A stretch of DNA of 6,166 bases from CAG-1031 sp964556785 (GTDB lineage: Bacteria > Bacteroidota > Bacteroidia > Bacteroidales > Muribaculaceae): the NCBI GenBank assembly GCA_964556785.1, contig CAZKXM010000099.1, forward strand, positions 1 through 6,166, given 5' to 3'. Below, piece by piece: positions 1 to 6,165 of this stretch. Within the stretch, counting starts at the first letter, position 1. Each line of letters opens with the position of its first letter. The notes under the pieces were generated by a model. That model was not told where the DNA came from, ran no database searches, and was given only the letters and a program-made list of their open reading frames with translations. The position numbers were made by a program, and so were the translations under genes.

Positions 1-786
1 CACCTCCCCTTCCTCGTTTATCTGATTCCTCTTGTATCGCTGGTTCTGATTCCGTTCCTGCGCAAGATTCCGCAGAGCGACTATGCAGCAACTCCTGCCG
101 CATCGACCGACAAGAGTAGCGCAACCGCGGCTGCAACCGCTGTTCCGGCTGTGGATGCCGACGGATTCTCAACTGCCGGACAGACCGTGAAAGGCGGCTT
201 CTACGTTGGACGTACGATATGGTTGCTGCTGGCCTACTTCTTCTTCGTGTTCGCCACATCGGTTCCGGCTTACTATCTGCCTAACCTGATGCCGCAGTAT
301 CACATGTCGACCGAGGAAGTGTCGACCGTCACCTCGATCTTCTATCTGGCCATGTTTGCGATCGGCCTGATCGTGACGGCAGTGATGAAGGCGTTCCGCA
401 AAACGACATTTATCTTCGCAACGGCAATGATTGTTGGCGGCATGATAATGTTTGTCACCACCCACACCTTCGGTCTCTTCATCGTGGCGGCTGCACTCGT
501 CGGCCTGGGCAACGGACTGGCACAGCCTATCTTCTACACCAAGGCTACTGAGGTTGTGGAGAACGACAGCAAGTCGACCCTCTCGCTGGCCTACCTGCAG
601 GTTGCCAACTATGTCGCTATCTCGCTCGTTCCGGTGATCATCAACTTCGCCGCCGACATCTTCGGCCAGAAGGGCAATCTGTTCCCGTTTATCTTCGTGC
701 TCGCCGCAACCGTTCTGGTGTTCGTGTTCGTGATTATCCGCGTGCGTCACTTTGTGTTCGGCATCAGCAAGAACTATTATGAATAA
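1..786 (+). CDS. MFS family transporter, C-terminal half (5' end outside window)
   Basis: This is an integral inner-membrane transporter of the major facilitator superfamily; its substrate cannot be told from the sequence. The frame is open from base 1, so the gene starts upstream and 261 residues are visible. The visible part begins in a hydrophobic helix (residues 1-20, probably TM6). An unusually Ala/Thr/Ser-rich hydrophilic loop follows (about 25-70), then six more helices at roughly 72-93, 107-129, 135-153, 158-178, 194-218 and 227-248, and a short tail ending NYYE. Six helices after a long central loop is the expected second half of a 12-helix MFS protein. A basic MKAFRK stretch after TM8 sits where the second-half loop 8-9 motif lies. 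TM10 is glycine-rich (GLGNGLAQP). A GTG at 151 could be taken as a start but lies inside the central loop, so it is not real. The stop is 37 bp before ansA, suggesting one transcript. The MFS assignment is firm and the specificity is unknown. Confidence 0.85.
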   Translation, partial: HLPFLVYLIPLVSLVLIPFLRKIPQSDYAATPAASTDKSSATAAATAVPAVDADGFSTAGQTVKGGFYVGRTIWLLLAYFFFVFATSVPAYYLPNLMPQYHMSTEEVSTVTSIFYLAMFAIGLIVTAVMKAFRKTTFIFATAMIVGGMIMFVTTHTFGLFIVAAALVGLGNGLAQPIFYTKATEVVENDSKSTLSLAYLQVANYVAISLVPVIINFAADIFGQKGNLFPFIFVLAATVLVFVFVIIRVRHFVFGISKNYYE

Positions 787-823
787 TTGACATCAATATT
801 AACTCTCCTAAAAACATACAGTT

Positions 824-1858
824 ATGTCACAGACAAAACCCCGTATCCTGATTATTTACACCGGCGGAACCATCGGCATGGTGGAAACGCCCAACGGACT
901 CCAGCCTTTCGATTTCTCACACCTGATGGACAATGTGCCTAAGGTGGGCAATCTGGGCTACGATATCGAGAGCGTGCAGTTTCCCCAGCCTATCGACTCG
1001 TCAAACATGAATCCCTCTTACTGGGGACAGATTGCGAAGGATATCGCCGACCGTTACGACGACTTTGACGGATTCGTAGTGCTCCACGGCACCGACACCA
1101 TGGCCTACACCGCATCGGCCCTCGCATTCATGCTGCGCAACCTGCGCAAGCCAGTGGTGATCACCGGTTCGCAGCTCCCTATCGGCGACACCCGCGAGGA
1201 TGGTACCGAAAACCTTATCTCAGCCCTGCAGGTTGCAGCTGCCAAGGATGATAACGGCGACCCGATGATCCAGGAGGTTGTGATTTCGTTCCAGGACTAT
1301 ATTGTGCGCGGTTGCCGCTCAACCAAGTTCACCTCAACAGGCTTCCATGCCTTCAAGAGCTTCAACTATCCCAACCTCGGCACGATCGACCTGCACATCG
1401 ACTATGCGAAGCCCTATCTGCTGCGCCACGACACCGAGCTGCCGCTCGACCCGTTCTACTCGATGGATCCGAACATCCTGGTGATGTGGCTCTATCCCGG
1501 TATCACCGAGCAGGTTGTGAAATCGCAGCTGGCAACTCCGGGCATCAAGGGTGTTGTGTTGCGCACGTTCGGCGCCGGCAACGCTCCCACCGAGCAATGG
1601 TTTTTGGACGCTCTGACCGACGCCGTTAACCGCGGCCTGATTATCTTCAATGTCACCCAGTGTCTCAACGGCGGTGATGAGCAGAAGCGCTACTACACCG
1701 GCGACATGCTTGCCAAGGCCGGAGTGATCTCGGGTTACGACATCACTGTGGAAGCCGCCGTCACCAAGATGATGTATCTGCTCGGCAGCGGTATGACAGC
1801 CGACCAGGTAAAGCAATATCTCACCGTGCCGATGGTTGGCGAGATGACTGTTGAATAA
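824..1858 (+). CDS. ansA: type I L-asparaginase (cytoplasmic)
   Basis: It hydrolyses L-asparagine to L-aspartate and ammonia. At 344 residues it is close to E. coli AnsA (338). The N-terminal signature IYTGGTIGM carries the nucleophilic Thr (T16). The second signature HGTDTMAYTASAL (residues 88-100) supplies T90 and D91, and RGCRSTK supplies K168, completing the Thr-Thr-Asp-Lys catalytic set of the family. TGSQLPIGDTREDGTENL (114-131) and VTQCLNGG (277-284) are also typical. There is no signal peptide, so it is a cytosolic type I enzyme, not the periplasmic type II. T167 and C280 align by eye with positions linked to allosteric asparagine binding in E. coli AnsA, so similar control is possible (inference). 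The ATG is preceded by an A-rich leader without a clear Shine-Dalgarno site, as is usual in Bacteroidota, and the signature begins at residue 11, leaving no room for another start. It follows the MFS gene at short distance and ends before a strong terminator. Confidence 0.96.
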   Translation: MSQTKPRILIIYTGGTIGMVETPNGLQPFDFSHLMDNVPKVGNLGYDIESVQFPQPIDSSNMNPSYWGQIAKDIADRYDDFDGFVVLHGTDTMAYTASALAFMLRNLRKPVVITGSQLPIGDTREDGTENLISALQVAAAKDDNGDPMIQEVVISFQDYIVRGCRSTKFTSTGFHAFKSFNYPNLGTIDLHIDYAKPYLLRHDTELPLDPFYSMDPNILVMWLYPGITEQVVKSQLATPGIKGVVLRTFGAGNAPTEQWFLDALTDAVNRGLIIFNVTQCLNGGDEQKRYYTGDMLAKAGVISGYDITVEAAVTKMMYLLGSGMTADQVKQYLTVPMVGEMTVE

Positions 1859-1892
1859 GCTCACTCCTGACTCTCCGAAGTCAACAAAATAT

Positions 1893-1939
1893 TCAGCGGG
1901 ACGCTCTCGATATGAGGACGTCCCGCTGATTTTTGTTTT
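1893..1939. terminator. Rho-independent terminator, probably bidirectional
   Basis: A perfect 11-bp stem pairs 1893-1903 (TCAGCGGGACG) with 1919-1929 (CGTCCCGCTGA) around a 15-nt loop that can pair further inside (CTC 1904-1906 with GAG 1914-1916). On the plus strand it is followed by five T, one G and four T (1930-1939), which makes it the terminator of ansA, 35 bp past its stop. On the minus strand the hairpin is followed by ATATTTTGTTG, a weaker T-rich run, and it lies about 55 bp past the bL31 stop. It sits between two convergent genes and probably ends both transcripts, more efficiently for ansA. Confidence 0.9.
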
Positions 1940-1983
1940 CGGGATCAGGATGATGCCGCTTGCAAGCGACAACCTTTCCGTGA

Positions 1984-2238
1984 TTATTTCTTCTTACGGT
2001 TGCCGTAGCGGCTCATGAACTTGTCGACGCGGCCTGCTGTATCGACGAGCTTCTGCTTGCCGGTGAAGAAGGGGTGGCTCGACGAGGTGATTTCCAGCTT
2101 TACCAGGGGATAGGTAACACCGTCAATCTCAATAGTTTCCTTTGAAGCAACAGTTGAACGGGTGATGAACACTTCTTCATTCGACATGTCTTTGAAGACC
2201 ACTTCACGATAATTGGAAGGATGGATATCTTTCTTCAT
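1984..2238 (-). CDS. rpmE2: 50S ribosomal protein bL31, type B (zinc-independent form)
   Basis: This is a component of the large ribosomal subunit that helps bridge the two subunits. At 84 residues it has the length of type B L31. The motifs NYREVVFKDMS (8-18), TYPLVKLEITSSSHPFFTG (42-60) and the C-terminal KLVDTAGRVDKFMSRYGNRKKK region (63-84) match the family. It has no cysteine at all, so it lacks the zinc-binding cysteines of the type A form. In several bacteria type B is a Zur-controlled replacement used under zinc shortage. In Bacteroidota I believe it is commonly the ordinary L31, so zinc control should not be assumed. The ATG is preceded by an A-rich stretch (AAAATTAAAAAACCTCAAT) with no clear Shine-Dalgarno site. 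A recognisable promoter lies about 75 bp upstream, and the 124-bp gap to the CotH-like gene suggests separate transcription. Confidence 0.97.
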   Translation of the reverse strand: MKKDIHPSNYREVVFKDMSNEEVFITRSTVASKETIEIDGVTYPLVKLEITSSSHPFFTGKQKLVDTAGRVDKFMSRYGNRKKK

Positions 2239-2278
2239 ATTGAGGTTTTTTAATTTTCGATGATAATAAATTCCGCGC

Positions 2279-2307
2279 TGGTAAGGCGCATCATTTGGTA
2301 ATGGCGC
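2279..2307 (-). promoter_or_regulatory. bL31 mRNA leader with repeated GCGCC(A)TTACCA and alternative hairpins
   Basis: Read on the minus strand, the leader holds two near-identical copies of a short motif, GCGCCATTACCA (2307-2296) and GCGCCTTACCA (2289-2279). The first GCGC (2307-2304) can pair with the second (2289-2286), extended by CAUU/AAUG around an ACCA loop with a 2-nt bulge. Alternatively the second GCGC can pair with a third one (2278-2275) around CUUACCA. The two hairpins exclude each other. Many ribosomal-protein mRNAs are autoregulated through leader structure, and E. coli bL31 represses its own synthesis, so an autogenous site is a reasonable guess. The start of transcription is uncertain by a few bases and could trim the first GCGC. 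The repeat and pairing are seen directly; the regulatory role is inferred. Confidence 0.35.
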
Positions 2308-2309
2308 TG

Positions 2310-2340
2310 CAAATTTACGGTTTATTTTTCACTACGCCAA
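2310..2340 (-). promoter_or_regulatory. Bacteroidota-type promoter for bL31 gene
   Basis: On the minus strand the sequence TAAATTTG (2317-2310) matches the Bacteroidota -7 consensus TAnnTTTG at every fixed position. A TTG (2340-2338), part of TTTGTTGG, lies 20 nt upstream in the -33 position, with A/T-rich sequence between. Transcription would start a few bases downstream, near 2303-2306, giving a leader of about 65 nt before the bL31 start codon. The promoter lies within the 45 bp just after the stop of the CotH-like gene, so bL31 need not depend on read-through from that gene. Confidence 0.75.
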
Positions 2341-2361
2341 CAAATTCTGATCAAAAAAATC

Positions 2362-4116
2362 TCACTTTACCAGAATCTTTTGTGCTGTAGAGCCGGCAAC
2401 GGCAATATAGATTCCGGGGGTGGCGACCTCGATCGAACTTCCCTCGGCCACGGCTACGCCCTGGAGGGTGTAGAGACGCAGCGGAGCGCCTGCGGCGGTG
2501 AGCACACGCCCCTGCAGGGTGATCAGGCTGTCGGCAGCATCGACAGTGTCGATGCCTACGCCTTTGGTGAGCATCAGCAGGGTTGCGTCGAGCGTCTCGG
2601 GGTCGATGGTTAGCCGCACAACAGGGAATGTGCCGTTGATATACATGTTTTCTGACCCGGCTCCGCGTGTGAGCTCAAAGAGTTCGTCGGGCTTGGGATT
2701 GACACCTCCTGACGTACCGTAATTCACCGTCTTCCAATCCTTATCGGCGATCTTGAACTGAGAATCGAGAGTCACGTCGTAGATCTCATAGACTCCGGGG
2801 GTTGACGTTGATTCGAACTCCCACTCGTCGAGCGGCGCCCAGCCGGTCATTTCGCCGCGGATATAGATTCCGCTTGAACGGTCGGCAGGATTGGCAACGT
2901 CCCACTTGTCGCAAAGCCACTTCACACGGTTTTTCCACAGGGCAATGATTTCGGATGCCTTGGCAGCCTCATCGCTGTTGGCATACTCGGGCCAGCGCTG
3001 TGCATCGGCTTCAACGGCCTTGGCAATACGGGCCGCATAAGCTCTGATGAATTCGGGCACCGAGGCATAGTGGTCGGCAAGGAAACGCTCGAACGCGCTC
3101 TTGTAGGCCTCCTGAAATGCCGTGAACTTCACCACCTGGGGAATCCATGTCTGATGCCAGTGAGAGTTGTACATGAAGTCACCGTTTTCGCGCAGATAAA
3201 CGCTGCCTGAGTCCCACACGGGACCCCACGTCCACTTCTGCTCCTGACCCTGATTACGGTAAAAATAGCAGCTTCCGTGGAATGATTCGAAGTTGTCGAG
3301 CATCTCCTCCACCACATAGTAGGCCGCGAGTGATTCCTTGTCGACAAGCGTTTCCCAGTCGGTCGACGCAGGATCTGTCTGATAAAACGCATCGTTGATC
3401 GCCTCCATCTGGCTGACAAGGAAGTTGCGCTGGGCGGTGGAGAGTACCTCGGGCGATTTGTAGGTTATGCGCAGGGTGCTTCCGTCGCCCTCGGTGAGCT
3501 GTATCTGGTCGGGGTCGTCGTAGTTGTCGATCTCCAGCAGCCAGCCGCCGGTGACGTCGGTATCGCTGTCATCCGCCTGTTCGACGATGTTGACACGGTC
3601 CTTATCGACACGGATTGTCTCGGTGAGGAAGTAGAGGCCGATATAGTTGCCGTTGAGCACCACCTCGACCGGGCGCTCGGCGGGAGTCCATGCAAGGCCG
3701 CAGAGCTGAGACAGGTGGAACATAAGCGGCGATCGCAGAAATCCGAGCCGGTCGTCGGCATTGGCCATCAGGGCCCAGTGCTTGCTCTTGTTCATGCCGA
3801 GCATTGGTTGTTTGTCGGCGAGTTTCAGCCGGTAGGGCTTTTTCTGAAACCCGGTCCATGTGTAATTGCCGCGACCACGGATCTGCATGACCTTGGGGTT
3901 TTCTTTCGTGCCGATGGCCTCAACCGATGCGTCGCCCATCGGGTCGAGCCAGTATTTTGTGTTGTCGACATAAACTTCCTTTGAGTCGATAGGCTTATGG
4001 TCGGGCGTTTCGATATACAGCACCGGGAGGGTGCCTGAAGGATTGACGGCCAAGGCGGCCACCGATGCGGTGAGCAACACCAGCGATGCAAGTGATTTTT
4101 TCAATGTTCTGTTCAT
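2362..4116 (-). CDS. secreted CotH kinase family protein with SusE/F-like and sorting-type C-terminal domains
   Basis: This is a 584-residue exported protein. The start at 4116 gives a clear signal peptide (MNRTLKK, then a hydrophobic core, likely cleavage after ALA at residue 23). A longer frame from 4179 would bury this signal and begin inside a hairpin. Residues about 30-400 are a CotH-like atypical kinase domain: RGRGNYTW (80-87), KKPYRLKL (92-99), HWALMANADD (113-122), VEVVLNGNYIGLYFLTE (150-166), GGWLLEID (190-197) and GPVWDSG (298-304). The usual WDxD motif reads WDSG, so one acidic residue (position 304 is Gly) is missing. Residues about 416-519 (GIYIRGEMTGWAP onward) resemble the beta-sandwich modules of SusE/SusF-type outer-membrane proteins. 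The last ~60 residues (RLYTLQG, then PGIYIAV and KILVK) resemble a type IX secretion sorting domain, implying outer-membrane or surface delivery. CotH of Bacillus phosphorylates spore-coat proteins; the substrate here is unknown. No convincing promoter was found upstream. Confidence 0.85.
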   Translation of the reverse strand: MNRTLKKSLASLVLLTASVAALAVNPSGTLPVLYIETPDHKPIDSKEVYVDNTKYWLDPMGDASVEAIGTKENPKVMQIRGRGNYTWTGFQKKPYRLKLADKQPMLGMNKSKHWALMANADDRLGFLRSPLMFHLSQLCGLAWTPAERPVEVVLNGNYIGLYFLTETIRVDKDRVNIVEQADDSDTDVTGGWLLEIDNYDDPDQIQLTEGDGSTLRITYKSPEVLSTAQRNFLVSQMEAINDAFYQTDPASTDWETLVDKESLAAYYVVEEMLDNFESFHGSCYFYRNQGQEQKWTWGPVWDSGSVYLRENGDFMYNSHWHQTWIPQVVKFTAFQEAYKSAFERFLADHYASVPEFIRAYAARIAKAVEADAQRWPEYANSDEAAKASEIIALWKNRVKWLCDKWDVANPADRSSGIYIRGEMTGWAPLDEWEFESTSTPGVYEIYDVTLDSQFKIADKDWKTVNYGTSGGVNPKPDELFELTRGAGSENMYINGTFPVVRLTIDPETLDATLLMLTKGVGIDTVDAADSLITLQGRVLTAAGAPLRLYTLQGVAVAEGSSIEVATPGIYIAVAGSTAQKILVK

Positions 4117-4172
4117 GATGTTGATATAATCTTCTATGTCAGAGAAAGTAAGCAGGCTGTTTTTATAGAATG

Positions 4173-4217
4173 CAGTCACTCCCGCACGGCCTTGAGGGCC
4201 GATGCGGGAGTTAACTG
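4173..4217 (-). terminator. strong hairpin after the carboxyltransferase gene, without U-tract
   Basis: The arms ACTCCCGCA (4178-4186) and TGCGGGAGT (4203-4211) pair perfectly. The stem is extended inward by CGGCC/GGCCG (4187-4191 with 4197-4201) around a 5-nt loop, with one unpaired base at 4202. A CAGT/ACTG pair (4173-4176 with 4214-4217) extends it outward. It lies about 50 bp past the carboxyltransferase stop and about 55 bp before the start of the CotH-like gene. On neither strand is it followed by a run of T, so classic intrinsic termination is doubtful. It may end or stabilise the 3' end of the upstream mRNA, or sit in the leader of the downstream one. Confidence 0.6.
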
Positions 4218-4263
4218 ATTTAGATGTTTCGGTTGACTGGCTTTAACTAAGCCTGTCGTCCTT

Positions 4264-6165
4264 TTATTCGAATTCAATGATAGGCTGATCGGTAGCGATC
4301 ACGTCGTCGACATTGACGAGGATGCGCTTAACCTTACCGCTCTTGTCGCTTGAAAGGTCGTTCTCCATCTTCATGGCCTCGTAAACCATCACGGTGTCAC
4401 CGGCTTTCACAGTGTCGCCGGCCTTCACCTTCACTTCGAGGATGCGGCCGCCCATGGGAGCTTTCAGAGTGGGTCCGGTGATAGCATCGCTCTCCTTCTT
4501 GGCTTCGGGAGCGGGAGCGGCTTCAGCCTTGGGAGCCTTTGCGGCTTCGGCAGCCTTAGCGGCTTCAAATTCTTCCTGACGGCGACGGCGGAGGAAGCCA
4601 TTGGCAACGTTGGGAAGGAGCTCGAGAAGGAGATATTCTTCGTTGTTTGAAGCGAGCTTCACGCCACCGAATTCCTCAACAACGGGATTCTCGGGTTTCT
4701 TGTACTTGGTGACGTCGTAAGCAGTTTCAACGGGGCTGCCGGTGATCTTCTCGCGGAATGCGGGATCGATGGCAACGGGAGTCTTGCCGTATTCACCCTT
4801 AACGAGCGAGATGAACTGATTGGAAGCGTTTGAATAGTCGGGGTTGCCTTTCTTGCGGTCGATGGCGAGGAACACTGCCTGCGAGCCTACAATCTGGCTT
4901 GTGGGAGTAACCAGAGGCACCAGACCGGCATCGCGGCGCACCTTCGGGATCAGCTTCATGGCGTCTTCGAGAAGATCCTCGCTCTTGAGGGCCTTGAGCT
5001 GAGCAACCATGTTGGAGTACATACCGCCGGGAACCTCAGCAAACTTCACGATTTCGTTGGGTTTCGGGAAACCGAAATATGCCTCGATCTTGTGGCATGC
5101 GTCGAGCAGGCCGGCCTCGTCGTTAGCCTTGGCGCAAGCGATAGCCTTGTCGAACAGAGCGTCGATCTCTGCGGGGAGCTTGTCGTTGAGGGGATCGAAC
5201 GATTTCTGCATGTTGTCCTTGTGGAGGTCGAACGCGGCAAGGGTCTTGCGGGCGTCGAGAAGCTTGTTGCGGATCGCGCCTACTGCTTCCATGTTGACTT
5301 CCATCTCGATGCCGAGCTTCTGGCAGAAGATGTAGATGAGCTCGATTGCGGGAGCAGCGGAGCCGCCGCCAAACCACCAGATGTTGGTGTCGAGAATGTC
5401 GACGCCGTTGAGGATGGCCATCAGCGACGATGCGAGGCCGTAGCCGGGAGTACAGTGGGTGTGGAAATCCACGGGCACTTTCACTTCCTTCTTCAGGCGG
5501 CCGATGATCGATGCGGCACGCGAGGGATTAACCAGACCTGCCATATCCTTGAGGGTGATGATCTTGGCGCCGAGAGCTTCCATAGCCTTGGCTTTGTCGA
5601 CAAAATACTGGTCGGTGAAGATCTTCTCAGGCTCTACAACTTCGGGCTTCTTGCCGAAAAGCTTTGCGAAGAAACCCACCTTCTGAGGAGCGGGAGCTGC
5701 TTCGTCCTTGGGATCGACAGTGTAGCACACGGCACCGTCGGCAATACCGCCGAGCTGGTTGATGAGCTTGATCGACTCCTTGACATTGTCTATATCATTG
5801 AGAGCGTCAAAAATACGCATCACGTTCAGGCCGTTGGCAATAGCCTCCTCATAGAAGCCCTTGAGCACTGAATCGGGATAAGGAACGTAGCCGAAAAGGT
5901 TGCGGCCGCGTGACAGAGCCGACAGAAGCGACTTGCCCTTCATGGCTGCGCTGAACTTGCGCAGACGAACCCAGGGCGACTCGTCGAGATAGCGCATCAC
6001 AGAGTCGGGCACTGCACCGCCCCACACTTCCATGATATAGAATCCGGCATTCTCATAGAGAGGAAGAAGACCGTCGATCACATTCTGGCTCAGACGAGTG
6101 GCGAAAAGCGACTGCTGGCCATCACGCAGAGTAAGATCTCTGAAACGTAACTTTTTCTGTTGCAT
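4264..6165 (-). CDS. biotin-dependent carboxyltransferase subunit (pyruvate carboxylase subunit B / oxaloacetate decarboxylase alpha type)
   Basis: This cytosolic subunit moves a carboxyl group between carboxybiotin and a 2-oxoacid, most likely pyruvate/oxaloacetate. It has 633 residues. Residues 1-~300 form the carboxyltransferase TIM barrel: RDLTLRDGQQSLFATR (9-24, metal ligand D15), MEVWGGAVPDSVMRYL (45-60), RIFDALND (117-124), LKDMAGL (205-211, K206 the likely carbamylated lysine) and DFHTHCTPG (233-241, metal ligands H235 and H237). A PYC/OadA helical domain follows, with VPGGMYSNM (378-386), PLVTPTSQIVGSQAV (417-431) and VKGEYGKTPV (455-464). After an Ala/Pro/Lys-rich linker (534-562) comes a biotinyl domain (about 565-633) with EAMKMEND and biotin acceptor K599. 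Residues about 155-182 appear to be an insertion in the barrel. The ATG is one base from the window edge; conserved sequence starts at residue 7, so it is a plausible start, but an upstream one cannot be excluded. No oadB, oadG or biotin carboxylase gene is adjacent on the visible side, so pycB or oadA cannot be decided. 5S-type transcarboxylase is less likely because those usually lack a fused biotinyl domain. Confidence 0.9.
   Translation of the reverse strand: MQQKKLRFRDLTLRDGQQSLFATRLSQNVIDGLLPLYENAGFYIMEVWGGAVPDSVMRYLDESPWVRLRKFSAAMKGKSLLSALSRGRNLFGYVPYPDSVLKGFYEEAIANGLNVMRIFDALNDIDNVKESIKLINQLGGIADGAVCYTVDPKDEAAPAPQKVGFFAKLFGKKPEVVEPEKIFTDQYFVDKAKAMEALGAKIITLKDMAGLVNPSRAASIIGRLKKEVKVPVDFHTHCTPGYGLASSLMAILNGVDILDTNIWWFGGGSAAPAIELIYIFCQKLGIEMEVNMEAVGAIRNKLLDARKTLAAFDLHKDNMQKSFDPLNDKLPAEIDALFDKAIACAKANDEAGLLDACHKIEAYFGFPKPNEIVKFAEVPGGMYSNMVAQLKALKSEDLLEDAMKLIPKVRRDAGLVPLVTPTSQIVGSQAVFLAIDRKKGNPDYSNASNQFISLVKGEYGKTPVAIDPAFREKITGSPVETAYDVTKYKKPENPVVEEFGGVKLASNNEEYLLLELLPNVANGFLRRRRQEEFEAAKAAEAAKAPKAEAAPAPEAKKESDAITGPTLKAPMGGRILEVKVKAGDTVKAGDTVMVYEAMKMENDLSSDKSGKVKRILVNVDDVIATDQPIIEFE

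Noticed and set aside
169..750. Open frame of 193 codons on the minus strand opposite the MFS gene, rich in His and Glu
   Set aside because: The His/Glu/Asp-rich composition is what reverse reading of hydrophobic membrane-protein codons gives, and there is no independent support.
151..786. GTG at 151 as a start of a short six-helix membrane protein
   Set aside because: The same frame is open to base 1 and encodes a further transmembrane helix and loop that fit an MFS protein, so the gene is cut by the window edge and is not a half-size protein.
1334..1972. Open frame of 212 codons on the minus strand across ansA and the terminator
   Set aside because: It is antisense to conserved asparaginase sequence and runs through the terminator hairpin, with no recognisable domain.
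2345..2376. Possible terminator after the CotH-like gene (run of seven T on the minus strand just past the stop)
   Set aside because: No stem precedes the T-run; the only pairing (ATTCTG with CAGAAT) encloses the T-run in its loop, so it does not form an intrinsic terminator.
4117..4170. Possible promoter TACTTTCT upstream of the CotH-like gene
   Set aside because: It misses two of the six fixed positions of TAnnTTTG and has no TTG at the right distance, so it is too weak to call.
4117..4179. Longer start of the CotH-like protein at 4179 (21 extra residues)
   Set aside because: The extension would place a hydrophilic stretch before an otherwise perfect signal peptide, and its start codon lies inside the 4173-4217 hairpin. 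The ATG at 4116 is preferred.
5092..5871. Open frame of 259 codons on the plus strand opposite the carboxyltransferase gene
   Set aside because: It is antisense to highly conserved coding sequence, its translation resembles no known protein, and it has no leader or promoter. It is a codon-bias shadow.
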